Shown here in pieces: positions 45,254 through 55,901 of a stretch of DNA of 64,000 bases (position 1 is the first letter of the stretch; each line of letters starts with the position of its first letter). This DNA comes from Berberis thunbergii (taxonomy: Eukaryota; Streptophyta; Magnoliopsida; Ranunculales; Berberidaceae), in NCBI GenBank assembly GCA_003290165.1, contig QNQO01000652.1, positions 1-64,000 of the forward strand. The letters are read 5' to 3'. The notes below the pieces were generated by a model. The model was not told the DNA's origin and made no database searches. It saw only the letters and a list, made by a program, of their open reading frames with translations. The position numbers were made by a program, and so were the translations under genes.

Positions 45254-48200
45254 TTAATCTGAATCAGTAGAGTAATCACTTTCGACTTCTTCTTCAAGTT
45301 CATCTGACATGGTTGCCTCAAATTCTTCAAAAACTCCATCTTTTGCAGGTGACACCTCAACATCATATTCGCCATCATCGGAGGAAGTTCGACAAATAAC
45401 TCAAATGGTTGTTGGATAATGGGAATGCTTGAAGATGAATTCTCTTGATCAACGGTGTCGTCGTCACTGTGGTCATCAGAAGCCTTTTCAGGAATGTCCC
45501 ATATATTTCTGTGTTGGATCGTCCGGACTACTTTCCATCCACCACCGGCTTTAAGATCATCTAGATAAAAAAATTGTTTTGCCATAGTTGCCAAAATAAA
45601 AGGATCATGCTCGTACCAAAGTGTGTTTGTGTTCACACTTACTAGACCATATTCACGTTTAATACTCCCGGCTTTATGTGGATTTGTATCAAACCAACGA
45701 CACTTGAATAAAATCACCTGGCAACGGTCTTTGTACAGTAATTGAATTACAGATGTCAGTTTACCATAGAAATCAACATCGGCGGTGTCGCCGTCCCCAG
45801 GTACTGATACGCCGCTATTTTGAGTGCTCAAATTGTTGTCTCGCTCGACAACCAAGAACTTAACACCATTCACATAACAACCCGAAAATGTTTCAGATCG
45901 AATAGGACCTCTCGCCAGTTTTGATAATTCATCATCGTAAAGAGCCGAATTTACTTCCTTCAATTGTAACATCTATTCAAAAAAATTATATATATTCAGA
46001 ATATGTTGAATATCAATTATTAAAAAAAAATGCAATATTATCATATTTTCTTATAGTTATCAACTTACGTGTTTGCGAAACCATTCAGGAAATAATTGAC
46101 GGTGTTTCTCGGCCCGTAAATGTGCAGGATACTTACGCCTAAGTAGTTCTTCATGCTCCTCCAAAAATGGAAAGACCTCGTCACAATTGTTGAGTATGAA
46201 CCAATGCGCAACTTCCATGTCGTTATCGCTAAACTGATCATTTGTTGGTGGTTCGCCAAACGGTCGTGCGAGTTGCGCAAAAATAGAAAGTGTCTCACTT
46301 CTAGTACCACCGTCATTTTTCGGTGAGTTCGGTTGAAGGACGTCTCAACATTATGGAGATACATTGCACAATAAGTAAGTGATTCATTTGCAATATATGC
46401 CTCCACTATAGATCCTTCGGGTCTTGCCCTGTTTCGTACGTACCTTTTGTATGTGCCTAGTATTCTACAAATATAAAAGATGTCAGATTCGTTACAATAA
46501 ATGAAGAATAGTTAGAAAACAAGCATATGAGTTACCTTTCTATTGGGTACATCCACCGATAATTGACCGGCCCACCAAGCTTTGCCTCACCCGGTAAATG
46601 TATCATCAAGTGAATCATGCAAGTAAAAAATGCCGGAGGAAATATCTGTTCGAATTTGCATAAGATGTTAATAATATCGGTTTGCAACATTTCTATATCT
46701 GATTTGCGCAGAGACTTTGCACATAGTTGCTGGAAGAATCTCGACAATTCTGTAATAGGGCCAACAACACCCGATGGCAAAAATCCTCGAATAGCGACCG
46801 GAAAAGGCATTGCAGTAGTACATGACAGTCATGGCTCTTCAATCCCGACATTTTCCCATCACTCATTTTCATACAACGGGCAATATTAGATGCGTACCCA
46901 TCTGGAAACTTCACAGAAGAAAAAAACTTAAATTTTTTATCTTTACTGGCGGTTTAACTGCAAAATAGGGATGTCCCTTTACCCATTTGTCACCGACTTT
47001 CTTAAGCCATAACCGTTTCTTTATACCCATGTTCATACAATCTTCCCTCGCTTTCACAGTGTCCTTCGATTTTCCTTCGATGCCAAGAATTGTCCCAACC
47101 ACACTATCACACACATTCTTTTCAATATGCATCACATCTAGGTTGTGCCTGATCTTTAATTTCGACCAGTACGGAAGCTCGAAGAATATACTCTTCTTCG
47201 TCCAGTTCAAATGTGTAGCCGACCTGTGCAAATTAGTATCACGATTATCGGGATGTTTGCCAATCTGACCAAATTCCAAGCTATTCAACTTAGCCAAAAT
47301 GTCATCCCCCGACCATTATCTAGGTCTAGTGTCGTTCTCCATTTTCCATCAAAGTCCACCTTATTTGTTCGCCACTCGTGATCCTGGGGCAACCATCTAC
47401 GGTGACCCATATAACAAACCTTTCCCGCGTGCCAATCAGACGTTACATCATCGTTGCATATCGGACATGCCTTATAGCCCTGAGTACTCCAACCTGAAAT
47501 ATTTCCATAAGCGGGAAAATCATGTATAGTCCACATCACTGCTGCTCTCAACATAAACATTGTGTTGGTAGACTTATCAAATGTACGTACACCATTTTCC
47601 CATAAGTCTTTTAACTCATCAACCAACGGCCGCAAATAAACATCAATGTCCTTTCCAGGATGACCGGGAATTAATAAAGTCATCATCGTAAATTCTTTTT
47701 TCATACTCATCCAAGGGGGCAAGTTATAAGGAACAACAACGATGGGCCAGGTGCTGTGAGTAGAGCTCATATTCCCGAACGGATTAAATCCATCAGTTGC
47801 AAGCCCCAATCTGACATTGCGCGGGTCTTCTGCAAAATTGGGATACATAGTATCGAATGCTTTCCAAGCCTCTCCATCAGCAGGATGTCTCAAAAAATCA
47901 TCATCAACCCTTCCTTCATTGTGCCATCTCATATGACTCGCAGTGTGCGTCGACATGTACAGTCGCTGCAATCTGGGCTTCAGTGGAAGATAACGCAAAA
48001 CCTTTTGTGGAATTTTCTTCGTTTTATTACCAGAATTAGGCTTATATCTTGGCTCATTGCACACAGGGCATGCATCCATCCCTTCAATTTCCTTATAAAA
48101 TAATGCACAGTTGTATTTGCAAGCATGAATCTTTTGATACCCCAAACCAAGACCATTCAACAATTTTTGCGCGTTACGATAATCCTCAGGCAAAATGTTT

Positions 48201-48799
48201 TCCTTCGGAAGCATCCGCTTCATAATTCCCATTAAATGAGAAAAACACTTATTCGACATATGATGTTTCACTTTGCAATGCATCAACTCCACAATGGCAG
48301 TAAGCAGGGAGAACTCTGTGCAACCGGGGTATAATGCTTGCTGGGCTTGTTTCAACAGTCTTTCATAGTTTTCTAACTCTTCACTTTGCAGCATGTTGGA
48401 AGGTACGGTATCTCCTACTATATCATCAATGTCATCTTCGTTCATCGATGCATATGGATAAGCATCATTTATTATACCCATAACTTGGTCATTATCATTC
48501 ATGGACATTTCATCAATGTGCGGCACAAGTGGCTGGGAATTCGATGAAGTAGAACCAAATTCTCGTTGCTCCCCATGATATATCCACCTCGTATAATTCA
48601 GAATCATCCCATACCTCGCCAAATGATATCGAACCATATTGAATGTCTGCCACAAACAATTGTTACAACATTGACACGGACACTTGATATGATTTGTCGT
48701 ACCAGTGACATGTGCCATTGCAAACTCAATGAAGCTCTCGATCCCATTTAAATATTCATCACAACATTTGTCCTGATTTTGTATCCACTGTCTTTCCAT
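45254..48799 (-). pseudogene. CACTA transposase TNP2 with frameshifts
   Basis: The start is taken at MERQWIQNQDKCC (48,799). Domain order: transposase-associated zinc-like N-domain (IKCPCQCCNNC), TNP2 core (DACPVCNEPRYKP, RLGLATDGFNPFGN, PGHPGKDIDVYLRPL), DUF4218 (LMIHLPGEAKLGGPVNYRWM, then after an intron near 46,534 YKRYVRNRARPEGSIVEAYI), DUF4216 (FKCRWFDTNPHKAG and neighbours) and an acidic tail ending DYSTDSD at 45,257. The frame changes at about 47,300 (run of G), 46,808 (run of T), 46,320 (run of A) and 45,400. Each change lies at or beside a homopolymer. TNP2 is the catalytic transposase that cuts the element ends; with these shifts it would be truncated at about 504 residues. Confidence 0.88.
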
Positions 48800-48835
48800 T
48801 ACGCCTGTTTTCAGTTTATAAACAAAACATGACAA

Positions 48836-49240
48836 TTAAAGAGAGTTAACGACACTAATGCGATTAGGTTTCAATGTGGAAAATTTTCAGTAGTATCTCA
48901 ATTACAATTCTTCAAGTGGACGATGTAGATATTATTAATTAATAAATATCTAATATGCACTCGAAAAACAATGTGATACACTCTCAAAAATCCACATGAT
49001 AGCAACCTAATTTCATGAAATTTCAAAAAATAAAAAAATTAGCAATTTCCTCACCGTTTTCCAAGTGAAAGAGAGAGAAGATTGGAGGTGTGGCCTGCGC
49101 GGGCGACACAAAGAGAAGACGAAGCCTAATTAAGTGCTGGAAGCTTGAAGTATATACTGACAGAAATCAATCTAGCAGAGAAAAATAATAAAATGAGAGG
49201 AGAAAATAGTGAAAAACGCAGACCTGAGCTTGTGCGACAA
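48836..49240. promoter_or_regulatory. TNP2 upstream region and probable 5' leader
   Basis: Minus-strand upstream region of TNP2. The sequence before the ATG reads AAACTGAAAACAGGCG and could be an intron acceptor, so a non-coding first exon nearer the right terminus is likely. A purine-rich patch at 49,069-49,085 (GAGAGAGAAG) is pyrimidine-rich on the transcribed strand. No definite TATA box chosen. Confidence 0.35.
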
Positions 49241-50830
49241 ACCTGCTCGCTTTAAGCGATGAAGCTTTGTTGGGAAGCCTTTATGCGATGAAGCGTTCCA
49301 CGTCGTCGCGTAAGATATCTTTAGGCGATGACAAAGTTTGTCGCACTAGGGCGCCGTTCAAAGTGGCAAAGTATAGGCGACGAAGGCTTTTGGTGCGTCG
49401 CGTAAGCTATGTTCAAAGTGGCAAAGATTAGGCGACGAAGGCTTTTGGTACGTCGCGTAAGCTATATTTAGGCGACGCCACTTTCCAATTCGTCGCGTAC
49501 GATATCTTCAATATTTTTGTTGTGAATACTTTAGGCGATGATCGCGTTTGTCGCCCTAGGGTTTTGTTCAAAGTGGCAAAGTTTAGGCGACGAAGGCTTT
49601 TGGTGCGTCGCGTAAGCTATATTTAGGCGACGCCGCTTTCCAATTCGTCGCGTAAGATATTTTTGTTGTGAATGCTTTACTTCAAAGTGGCAAAGTTTAG
49701 GCGATGAAGGCTTTTGGTGCGTCGCGTAAGCTATATTTAGGCGACGCCGCTTTCCAATTCGTCGCGTAAGATATTTTTGTTGTGAATACTTTAGGCGATG
49801 ACCGAGTTTGTCGCCCTAGAGTTTTCTTCAAAGTGGCAAAGTTTAGGCGATGAAGGCTTTTGGTGCGTCGCGTAAGCTATATTTAGGCGACGCCGCTTTC
49901 AAATTCGTCGCGTAAGATATTTTCAATATTTTTGTTGTGAATACTTTAGGCGATGACCGAGTTTGTCGCCTTAGGGTTTTGTTCAAAGTGGCAACGTTTA
50001 GGCGACGAAGGCTTTTGGTGCGTCGCGTAAGCTATATTTAGGCGACGCCGCTTTCCAATTCGTCGCGTAAGATATTTTCAATATTTTTGTGTGAATACTT
50101 TAGGCGATGACCGAGTTTGTCGCCATAGGGTTTTGTTCAAAGTGGCAACGTTTAGGCGACGAAGGTTTTTGGTGCGTCGCGTAAGCTATATTTAGGCGAC
50201 GCCGCATTCCAATTCGTCGCGTAAGATATTTTTGTTGTGAATACTTTAGGCGATGACCACGTTTGTCACCCTAGGGTGTTGTTAAAAGTGTCAAATGTTA
50301 GGCGACGAAGGCTTTTGGTGCGTCGCGTAAGATATCTTCAAGCGACGACAAAGTGTGTCGCCCTAGGACGTATTTTTGTTGTGAATACGTTAGGCGACGA
50401 AGTGGAACGTGTCGTCGTGTAAGCTATCTTTAGGTGATGACAAAGTTTGTCGCCCTAGGGTGTTGTTCAAAGTGGCAACATTTAGGCGACGATGGCTTTA
50501 GGTGCGTCGCGTAAGCTATATTTAGGCGACGAAATAGTGTGTCGCCATAGGATATTAAAGTTGGTCGTTTAAAGTGGTCGACACGTAGCCCTAGGTATTT
50601 TAGGGTGGCAAAATATTTGGTTTTAAGCGACGACACGTTGTCGCATATTAGGTATGCGACGAAGACTTTACTTGCGTCGTGACAGAGGTTATGACGCGAC
50701 GAAACCGCTCGTCGCGTTAAGTAGTTACCTATTTTTTGTACTTGCGTGACAATATTAAATATGTCGTCGCGCTATGATAAGTTTGAGCGACAAAACTTCC
50801 CTCGTCGCGCTACGAGTTGTCGCAAAAGGG
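49241..50830. repeat. Right subterminal repeats of inner CACTA
   Basis: About 1.6 kb of tandem units, roughly 110-155 bp apart, built from GTGCGTCGCGTAAGCTAT, TTTAGGCGACG and TTCGTCGCGTAAGATATTTT, each unit with inverted GCGACGA/TCGTCGC cores. The array is twice as long as the left one. Not a CRISPR: units contain diverged copies of one motif, with no unique spacers. Confidence 0.85.
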
Positions 50831-50846
50831 GATTTTTTTAGTAGTG

Positions 50847-51280
50847 AAAGTGCAAACATCAAATTATCCCTTTTGAGTTTCTTGTTATTTGTTTCAATTA
50901 TATCTATCACTCCATGGAGTTGCAATGTTCCATGCATTTGATTATGATCCTATGAAATCATGTATGAGCGACGTGGGCAACTAAATGGATAGTAGAAAGA
51001 AGCTAAAGTTTGATTGATATAAGCAATTCTTCACAACAAAGTATTTATAAATTTTTTTCAAGTTGATATAGATATTTATAAAATTCTTTAACTGAAATAT
51101 TTATAAAATTCTTTCAAGTTTATATAGATATGCAATCTAAAGACAAAAGAGGTTTGTGGTAGGATATTACCTTCCACCATATGTATCCACATCTTACAAT
51201 AATGACAACAACAACTGGAACGCCAACGTTGCGTGTACCTGCATAGATCACACTTGTTAAGATGTCAAATGAAAGTAATA
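50847..51280 (-). repeat. Captured receptor-kinase segment, copy B (right part)
   Basis: It continues copy B, whose left part is 39,715-39,888, after the AAA target duplication. It matches 38,933-39,290 with few differences plus a small extra duplication of GATATAGATATTTATAAA at 51,060-51,130. Confidence 0.85.
51171..51238 (-). pseudogene. Receptor-like kinase transmembrane exon, copy B
   Basis: 68-bp exon identical in layout to copy A, with VPVVVVIIV and IWWK in place of IRWK. The acceptor region reads CTATGCAG and the donor GTAATATCC. It is the next exon after the ARL2 pair in the minus direction. Confidence 0.5.
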
Positions 51281-51391
51281 AAACAAACCTTCAAATTTCC
51301 TAGACTAATGTTTTTTTCAATTAAAAAAATTTAATGATGCAAGTAATGTTCGAATCATGAACTCAAAGATCCTATCAGACTCTATACTTAC

Positions 51392-51472
51392 CTTTGTTAT
51401 CTCAGTTGAAGTAAGAGCACCATGTATGTCTTGCTTATTTGCTAGTATTAGTAAAAATGCTCCTGAAAGTCT
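51392..51472 (-). pseudogene. ARL2: Captured ARL2 (TITAN5) exon with NKQD motif
   Basis: 81 bp, 27 codons, acceptor ATTCAAGCAG and donor GTAAGTATAG. It encodes RLSGAFLLILANKQDIHGAL and STEITK. NKQD is the guanine-specificity (G4) motif of ARF/ARL GTPases, and the flanking residues match ARL2, which controls tubulin-folding cofactor activity. It follows directly in frame after the exon at 51,858-52,020. The next exon, which would encode the C-terminal SAYTGEGL region, was not found; receptor-kinase sequence takes its place. Confidence 0.85.
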
Positions 51473-51857
51473 CTGCTTGAATAAACACAGACAGGTGAGT
51501 TCATGGTTTTCATCCAAGATACCGAGTGCAAACAATGTTAGTATTTTTTTTTTTCTGCTGAAACTTAGAATAAAATTACATTGTCAACATATATATTTCA
51601 GTTAGTCTTTTTTATACTGTCAACGTATATATTTCAACAATGTTAGTATTATGGCTTGTCGCATGACTTAAAGATAAAAATTAGTCACAAAATTGTCACA
51701 GGTTGCTACAAAAAACTGCAGCGGAAATTGCAGGATGAGTTTGTGATCTATTTATGCACAGACTATGTGGTTGAAGCATGGTGCTTTACACTTGAACCAT
51801 AAAATGGTTGATGTAATGTAAAATTTTTAATATGAAACAGGTAATGCAATATTTTAC

Positions 51858-52020
51858 CTCTTTCTTCAAAAGATTATGGAGCTCCATTTTGCAGTCTTCT
51901 AACCTTCTAGTGTCTGAACTATCCCCGACCCACACCAAACCGTCAGTCTGTTTGAAGTAGTTTCTCCAATAAGACCTAATAGTCTTTTGGCCTCCAACAT
52001 CCCATATATTAAGGGTATAC
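51858..52020 (-). pseudogene. ARL2: Captured ARL2 (TITAN5) exon with switch II
   Basis: 163-bp exon with acceptor CTTATTTCAG and donor GTAAAATATT. It encodes YTLNIWDVGGQKTIRSYWRN, then DGLVWVGDSSDTRRL and CKMELHNLLKKE. WDVGGQ is the G3/switch II motif, and the tract through RSYWRNYF is characteristic of ARL2. No stop or frameshift, and it joins in phase to the next exon at 51,472. The P-loop exon(s) upstream (GLDNSGKTT) are absent, so no functional GTPase can be made. Confidence 0.9.
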
Positions 52021-52523
52021 CTGAAATAAGGAACAACAATAACATTATCATCGACTCGTGTTCAAAGAAATTGAGGCTCGCAGCATGTGCAGGCACCCAC
52101 TTCACCATTCAATTCTTAGCTTAACATGAACATTAACAAACAACTTATATAATACATGTATCAGAAGTAGGGAACTCATCATTTCATCCACCTTAAACTT
52201 TAAGGTAATCAGTCCTAATTAAACATGTCATTATAGTACCGAGTCTTGTTTCGAAAATTTTAACACTTGATACAACCTCCACCCCTCGTCTCCTCCATGT
52301 GTGGATGTACCAAACAAGCATTACAAAAACAGAACATATAACAAGAAAGTGTGGGAGAAGAAGGAGAAGCTCACTTTTGGTAGACAATGGTCCTGATATT
52401 AAAACCCAATGTTACTTAACAAGTGCTCCAAAAGAACAACCATTTTCAACCAGAAGGTTAAAAAAAAAAAAACACAGTATGTCTCTTCTTTCATAAGAAA
52501 AAGAAAAACTTGTCATATCTAAC

Positions 52524-52599
52524 CTGAACTACTTCCAGTGATAATTGTAACTAGTCTATTTGATGCCAAGAGTTGCAGCTCCTGCTTCAAGTAGTTAAC
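52524..52599 (-). other. Captured exon, unidentified host protein
   Basis: 76 bp between acceptor GGTTTTACAG and donor GTTAGATATG, coding VNYLKQELQLLASNRLVTII. Its orientation agrees with the other captured exons. Probably linked to the exon at 52,778-52,852. The parent gene is not recognised. Confidence 0.45.
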
Positions 52600-52777
52600 C
52601 TGTAAAACCAAAAATAGTTATATCATTATCTACAACACCTTGTCTAATAATAAAAGAGGTAAACAAACAGCAAACAACAAATGTTACTAGGTCAATCTGC
52701 ATTCATAATATTAATCATAAATATTTAAATAATAAATTAATATAGATGAAAATAGAGGAGCCTCAAACAAACCTAAG

Positions 52778-52852
52778 TCATCAAAGAATCATTTCTAGGT
52801 GTATTACTCGATGAACGAGAATCATCCTGTTTAATTTGCCCGAGAACAATCT
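52778..52852 (-). other. Captured exon, unidentified host protein
   Basis: After an acceptor (TTTATCTCAG) the frame reads IVLGQIKQDDSRSSSNTPRN, a Ser-rich, probably disordered piece, and ends in ATGACTTAG|GTTTGT, where a weak donor or a stop could apply. Same orientation as neighbours. Parent gene unknown. Confidence 0.35.
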
Positions 52853-53364
52853 GAGATAAAAGAGGATAGATAATTTGCGACAGAAAAGATAGTTAACACA
52901 TCAATGAAAAGTTAAAAACAGATAACTGGTACATTTCACATTCAGAACAGACTTGCTACATTATACATTGGATTTTTCAAATTATTTTCATGCAAGCAAA
53001 GAAAAAAGTAAATTTCTTAAGGACCCTATATTTCTACCTATGCTCTAATCTGGAAACAAGTCTGATTAACATAAGCCAACTTCGCATCACTAGCTCACAC
53101 ACACACATTTACATAATCAGATTCATCGCATCATTGTAGAGATGCAAATGAGTAACAAAGATAATTCAACAAGTCTGTGAAAAAAGCCTCAAATAAGGTA
53201 GACACAAAGGTAATTTGTTTAAAATGAAAAGAATAGCAGAAAGCTTCACATATCTAACCCAATTACACACAGAGAATCTAGGACGTTTGCAATGTGTAAG
53301 TTTCCTGATGCTTACAAATTAGAAAAGCAATTTTTAGGAGTGAACAAAAAAACAGATATCTCAC
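52853..53364. other. Intron-like spacer inside outer CACTA
   Basis: AT-rich, no coding signal. In an intact MSL10 gene the exon for the pore-lining helix (TM6, MscS domain) would follow the 53,365-53,488 exon, but it is not here. Confidence 0.45.
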
Positions 53365-53488
53365 CACCCAAATTTTCCAAGTTGACCTTTTGATCTTCCG
53401 GATCTCTGCAGCTCCTTCAAAGAGTGGGAGCACATTATTCACCTCCTCCTTACTCAAGAATCTCAGAAGGTCTTCCTTGTTGATATAC
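53365..53488 (-). pseudogene. MSL10: Captured MSL10-like exon 2
   Basis: 124-bp exon with acceptor GGTCTAG and donor GTGAGATATC. It continues exon 1 in phase (..HGKK|YINKEDLLRFL) and encodes LFEGAAEIRKIKRSTWKIWV, the conserved cytosolic block just before TM5 in plant MSL10-type channels. Confidence 0.85.
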
Positions 53489-53593
53489 CTAGACCAACAA
53501 AAGAGAAGGTAGAATGGAAAAAAGTCTCATAAATATTCACTGTAAAATCATACTAATTTAAACCATACTAACAAAGTTTCAAGATCTTCTCAC

Positions 53594-54480
53594 TTTTTCC
53601 CATGTTTGGCAACATTCCTGAAAATATTGTAAGTCGCAACCTTAGTTTCAGACTCGCTAGTGATCTCCTGTTCTTTTTGCTCACCTTCCTCCTCAATCTC
53701 TTCAAGAGTGTTAGAGAATGTGTAGAGCCCTGAATTGGTTATTGAGTTGACTAATCCTTTCATGGTCCACGCAGACACTTTTTCTTGTTTCAGTTTGTTA
53801 AGCTTACCCACATCAATTATCTTTTGTTCCTCCTTTCCTTTCCCTTTTTTCTTCACACTCAGGAAGCTCAACTGCGTCATACTCCTTGAGGTTTTGATAT
53901 TCTCAGCTAACTCCATTGTAGGTGGTCCAGATAGTGTTTGAAGAACATATTGATGGAATATTGATTCTTGAATTCTATCAAAAAATGTACTTACGTGGAA
54001 TGAAGAAGCTAAAATCTTTATCAAGACTGTTTTCACCATCCATATTGATGCACCCACCAAACTAGATAAAAGAGCTTTTGAGACATAATCTAGTGTCTTT
54101 TTTGCTCTATTAGACCGTTTGTTGTCGTTATCAAACAACAAAGGCCATGCAAGTAGTACCAAACCCAACCAAATAAAAAGCTGAACACTCTTCCTCAACC
54201 CATAAACAAAGTACAAAAGATTCTTCTTAAGAAAGAAGTTCTTTGTAATCAAGAAAGTTACAAAATTAATGAACCACTCTGAAAACAATCGGCCACATAG
54301 AACCACTATGAACAGCACACACCATTTCCAAATTTCCAGCTCCCAAATCATAAAATGTTGCAATCTATCAACTATTAAACTTAAAATTAACAAAGATGTC
54401 AATAATGCGAATGCAAACCATTCAATGAAAACTAAAAGTCTAATTTTCTTACGAAAATTTTGCTTCATTGTTGATGCCAC
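53594..54480 (-). pseudogene. MSL10: Captured MSL10-like mechanosensitive channel, exon 1 (TM1-TM4)
   Basis: A continuous 296-codon frame from ATG 54,480 to a donor at 53,593 (GTGAGA). Four membrane segments can be seen at residues about 13-37, 52-78, 95-113 and 138-165. The family signature VYGLRKSVQLFIWLGLVLLA is followed by ASSFHVSTFFDRIQESIFHQ and LSGPP, then a charged loop with KVSAWTMKGLVN. This is the N-terminal half of a plasma-membrane MscS-like channel of the MSL4-10 group. The long cytosolic N-terminus is mostly missing and the pore-forming TM6/beta domain is absent, so it cannot form a channel. The intact frame over 296 codons suggests a recent capture or selection. Confidence 0.85.
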
Positions 54481-55194
54481 ATTTCAGCAAACAAAAGCAA
54501 TGCACGATGATATGGAAAAATTGGTACTAAATTGGTTGATAAGATTTTTTGTTTCCCTTTTTTAACAATCAAACACAGAAGTTAATAAATTGATAAGATA
54601 TACAAGAAAAACAAAGCAAACTTCAGAACAACTTAATAGAATATGAAATTTGACAATGTTTACAAAATAAAGACCTAAACTATTAATATGTTTCCATTGT
54701 CATAGACTTTGAAGTTGAAGCTATAAGGAGAAAGAGTTGATGAAGAAGAAATGAAAAACTAACCTGAAGAAGAAGACGCATGCGGGAGACGACGGTGGCT
54801 GGAGCAGGCGGAGGACGTACGTAGAAGAAGAAGTTGAACTAGGGGGGTTTGATTGACTGACTGACGAGTGGCGGAGGATTGTTTCGATCGCTGACTGTGT
54901 TGAGGGACCAATCGATCGATCAATAATGTGTAGCAGGGGTTGCGATCGATCAGGGGAGGGAAGGGTTGGGGACGATCGAATGAGGAAGTGATGGTGGGTC
55001 AGATTCGGATCGTGGTGGTCTTTCCAATAATAGAAGCCGACAACTGTGGTGGGAGGTGGTGATACTGTGATCTCTGTTTCTAGGGACCATGATAGTGGTG
55101 GTGGATGAGCAGAGGAGGAGGGGATGAATGAGAGTAGAGATAGAGAAAATGGATAGGGTTTTCAAGGATGATTGAGTAAAAATTTTGATTTTTA
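54481..55194 (-). promoter_or_regulatory. Right-end leader region of outer CACTA
   Basis: Between the subterminal repeats and the first captured exon. On the minus strand it is pyrimidine-rich and has a plausible leader donor (CTTCTTCTTCAG|GTTAGTTT near 54,762), comparable with En/Spm, where a terminal promoter drives transcripts into the element. If active, it would read all captured exons in sense. No clear TATA box is chosen. Confidence 0.4.
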
Positions 55195-55350
55195 TTTATA
55201 ACGGTTTTAACTGTCGCAATTATCTATAACCGTCAGTAAACAATATTATTCTGCGATGGTGGAACAACCGTCGACAAATAAAGTATTTAGCGGCGGTTTT
55301 GCAAACATGTCGCTAAACATCCGCCGTTAAATTACCAATTTCTTGTAGTG
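55195..55350. repeat. Right subterminal repeats of outer CACTA
   Basis: AACGGTTTTAACTGTCGC, AACCGTC and GCGGCGGTTTTG motifs mirror those at 37,590-37,965, ending in the terminal TTTCTTGTAGTG. Confidence 0.75.
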
Positions 55351-55353
55351 TTC

Positions 55354-55620
55354 AGAATTTATTCAATTCACCCTAGCTCATTTGTGGAAGATGTGAAGAA
55401 AATTTTTATTTGATGATGCTCAGGGGAAAACTATGTGATTGATTGTAATTTCTTTTAGCTTGATTTATATTGTATATAGGTTTGAGGGTCTTTAAAACCT
55501 TGTTTATACTTCAAAAAAATTTTCTAGGGTTACATTGGCAGATAAAAATGATACATAGTATTCAGTACATGAGGTTATTTACATCACAATGTATTGCCAC
55601 AACATGGAACTGATACTAAT
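55354..55620 (+). pseudogene. Downstream part of the split LINE RNase H
   Basis: After the TTC duplication an open stretch (RIYSIHPSSFVEDV) continues from the frame cut at 37,572 and stops by about 55,415. The rest is AT-rich 3' sequence. It shows that the RNase H unit was present before the CACTA insertion. Confidence 0.5.
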
Positions 55621-55635
55621 TAGTGGTTTGGTAAT

Positions 55636-55660
55636 ATATATATATATATATATATATATT
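55636..55660. repeat. (TA)n microsatellite
   Basis: About 12 TA dinucleotides. Confidence 0.9.
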
Positions 55661-55901
55661 CAACATCCATCTCAGATTGAGATTTAATTGGAAATGCAAA
55701 CCCAAAACTATATTGAAAAAATAGTTTTCAAAACCATCAGAAGAAAAAAATCATCATGCATCAAAATCACCACTATTACTTAATGTTGTAACATTATCTC
55801 CTTCACCAAGGACTGAAAATCTCATCAAATCCTGAGCATGTACAAACATTTGAACAAACCCCATATATTTCATAATTTCACAAGAGAAACAAAAGAAAAC
55901 A

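Larger units (their letters stand above)
39889..50846 (-). mobile_element. Nested CACTA (En/Spm) element with TNPA and TNP2 genes
   Basis: 10,958 bp with ends CACTACAAAAAAAAAGG and ..GGGGATTTTTTTAGTAGTG and target duplication AAA. The uninterrupted duplicate at 38,933 confirms the borders. The order on the minus strand is TNP2 transposase (48,799-45,254), a captured-exon region (about 45.1-43.0 kb), a TNPA-like gene (42,915-40,990), and subterminal repeats at both ends. TNPA is intact but TNP2 has several frameshifts, so this copy is at best partly functional. Confidence 0.92.
37573..55350 (-). mobile_element. Gene-capturing CACTA element (outer), with a nested CACTA
   Basis: Left end CACTACAAGAAAACTG, right end ..CAATTTCTTGTAGTG, flanked by the 3-bp duplication TTC (37,570-37,572 and 55,351-55,353) and interrupting an RNase H frame. 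Subterminal arrays of GCGACGGTT/AACCGTCGC occupy 37,590-37,965 and about 55,195-55,340. Without the nested 10,958-bp element (39,889-50,846) its own length is about 6.8 kb. It carries no transposase but has at least four host-gene exon sets, all on the minus strand. This fits a non-autonomous Pack-CACTA. Confidence 0.85.

Noticed and set aside
49241..50830. Regularly spaced repeats resembling a CRISPR array
   Set aside because: Units are diverged copies of GCGACG motifs without unique spacers, in a plant CACTA element whose border lies at 50,846.
51392..52020. ARL2 as a functional gene
   Set aside because: Only the switch II and NKQD exons are present; P-loop and C-terminal exons are missing.
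53590..54480. MSL10-like frame as a functional host gene
   Set aside because: It lies within the TTC-bounded CACTA, lacks the pore/MscS exons and most of the N-terminus, and is followed by unrelated captured exons.
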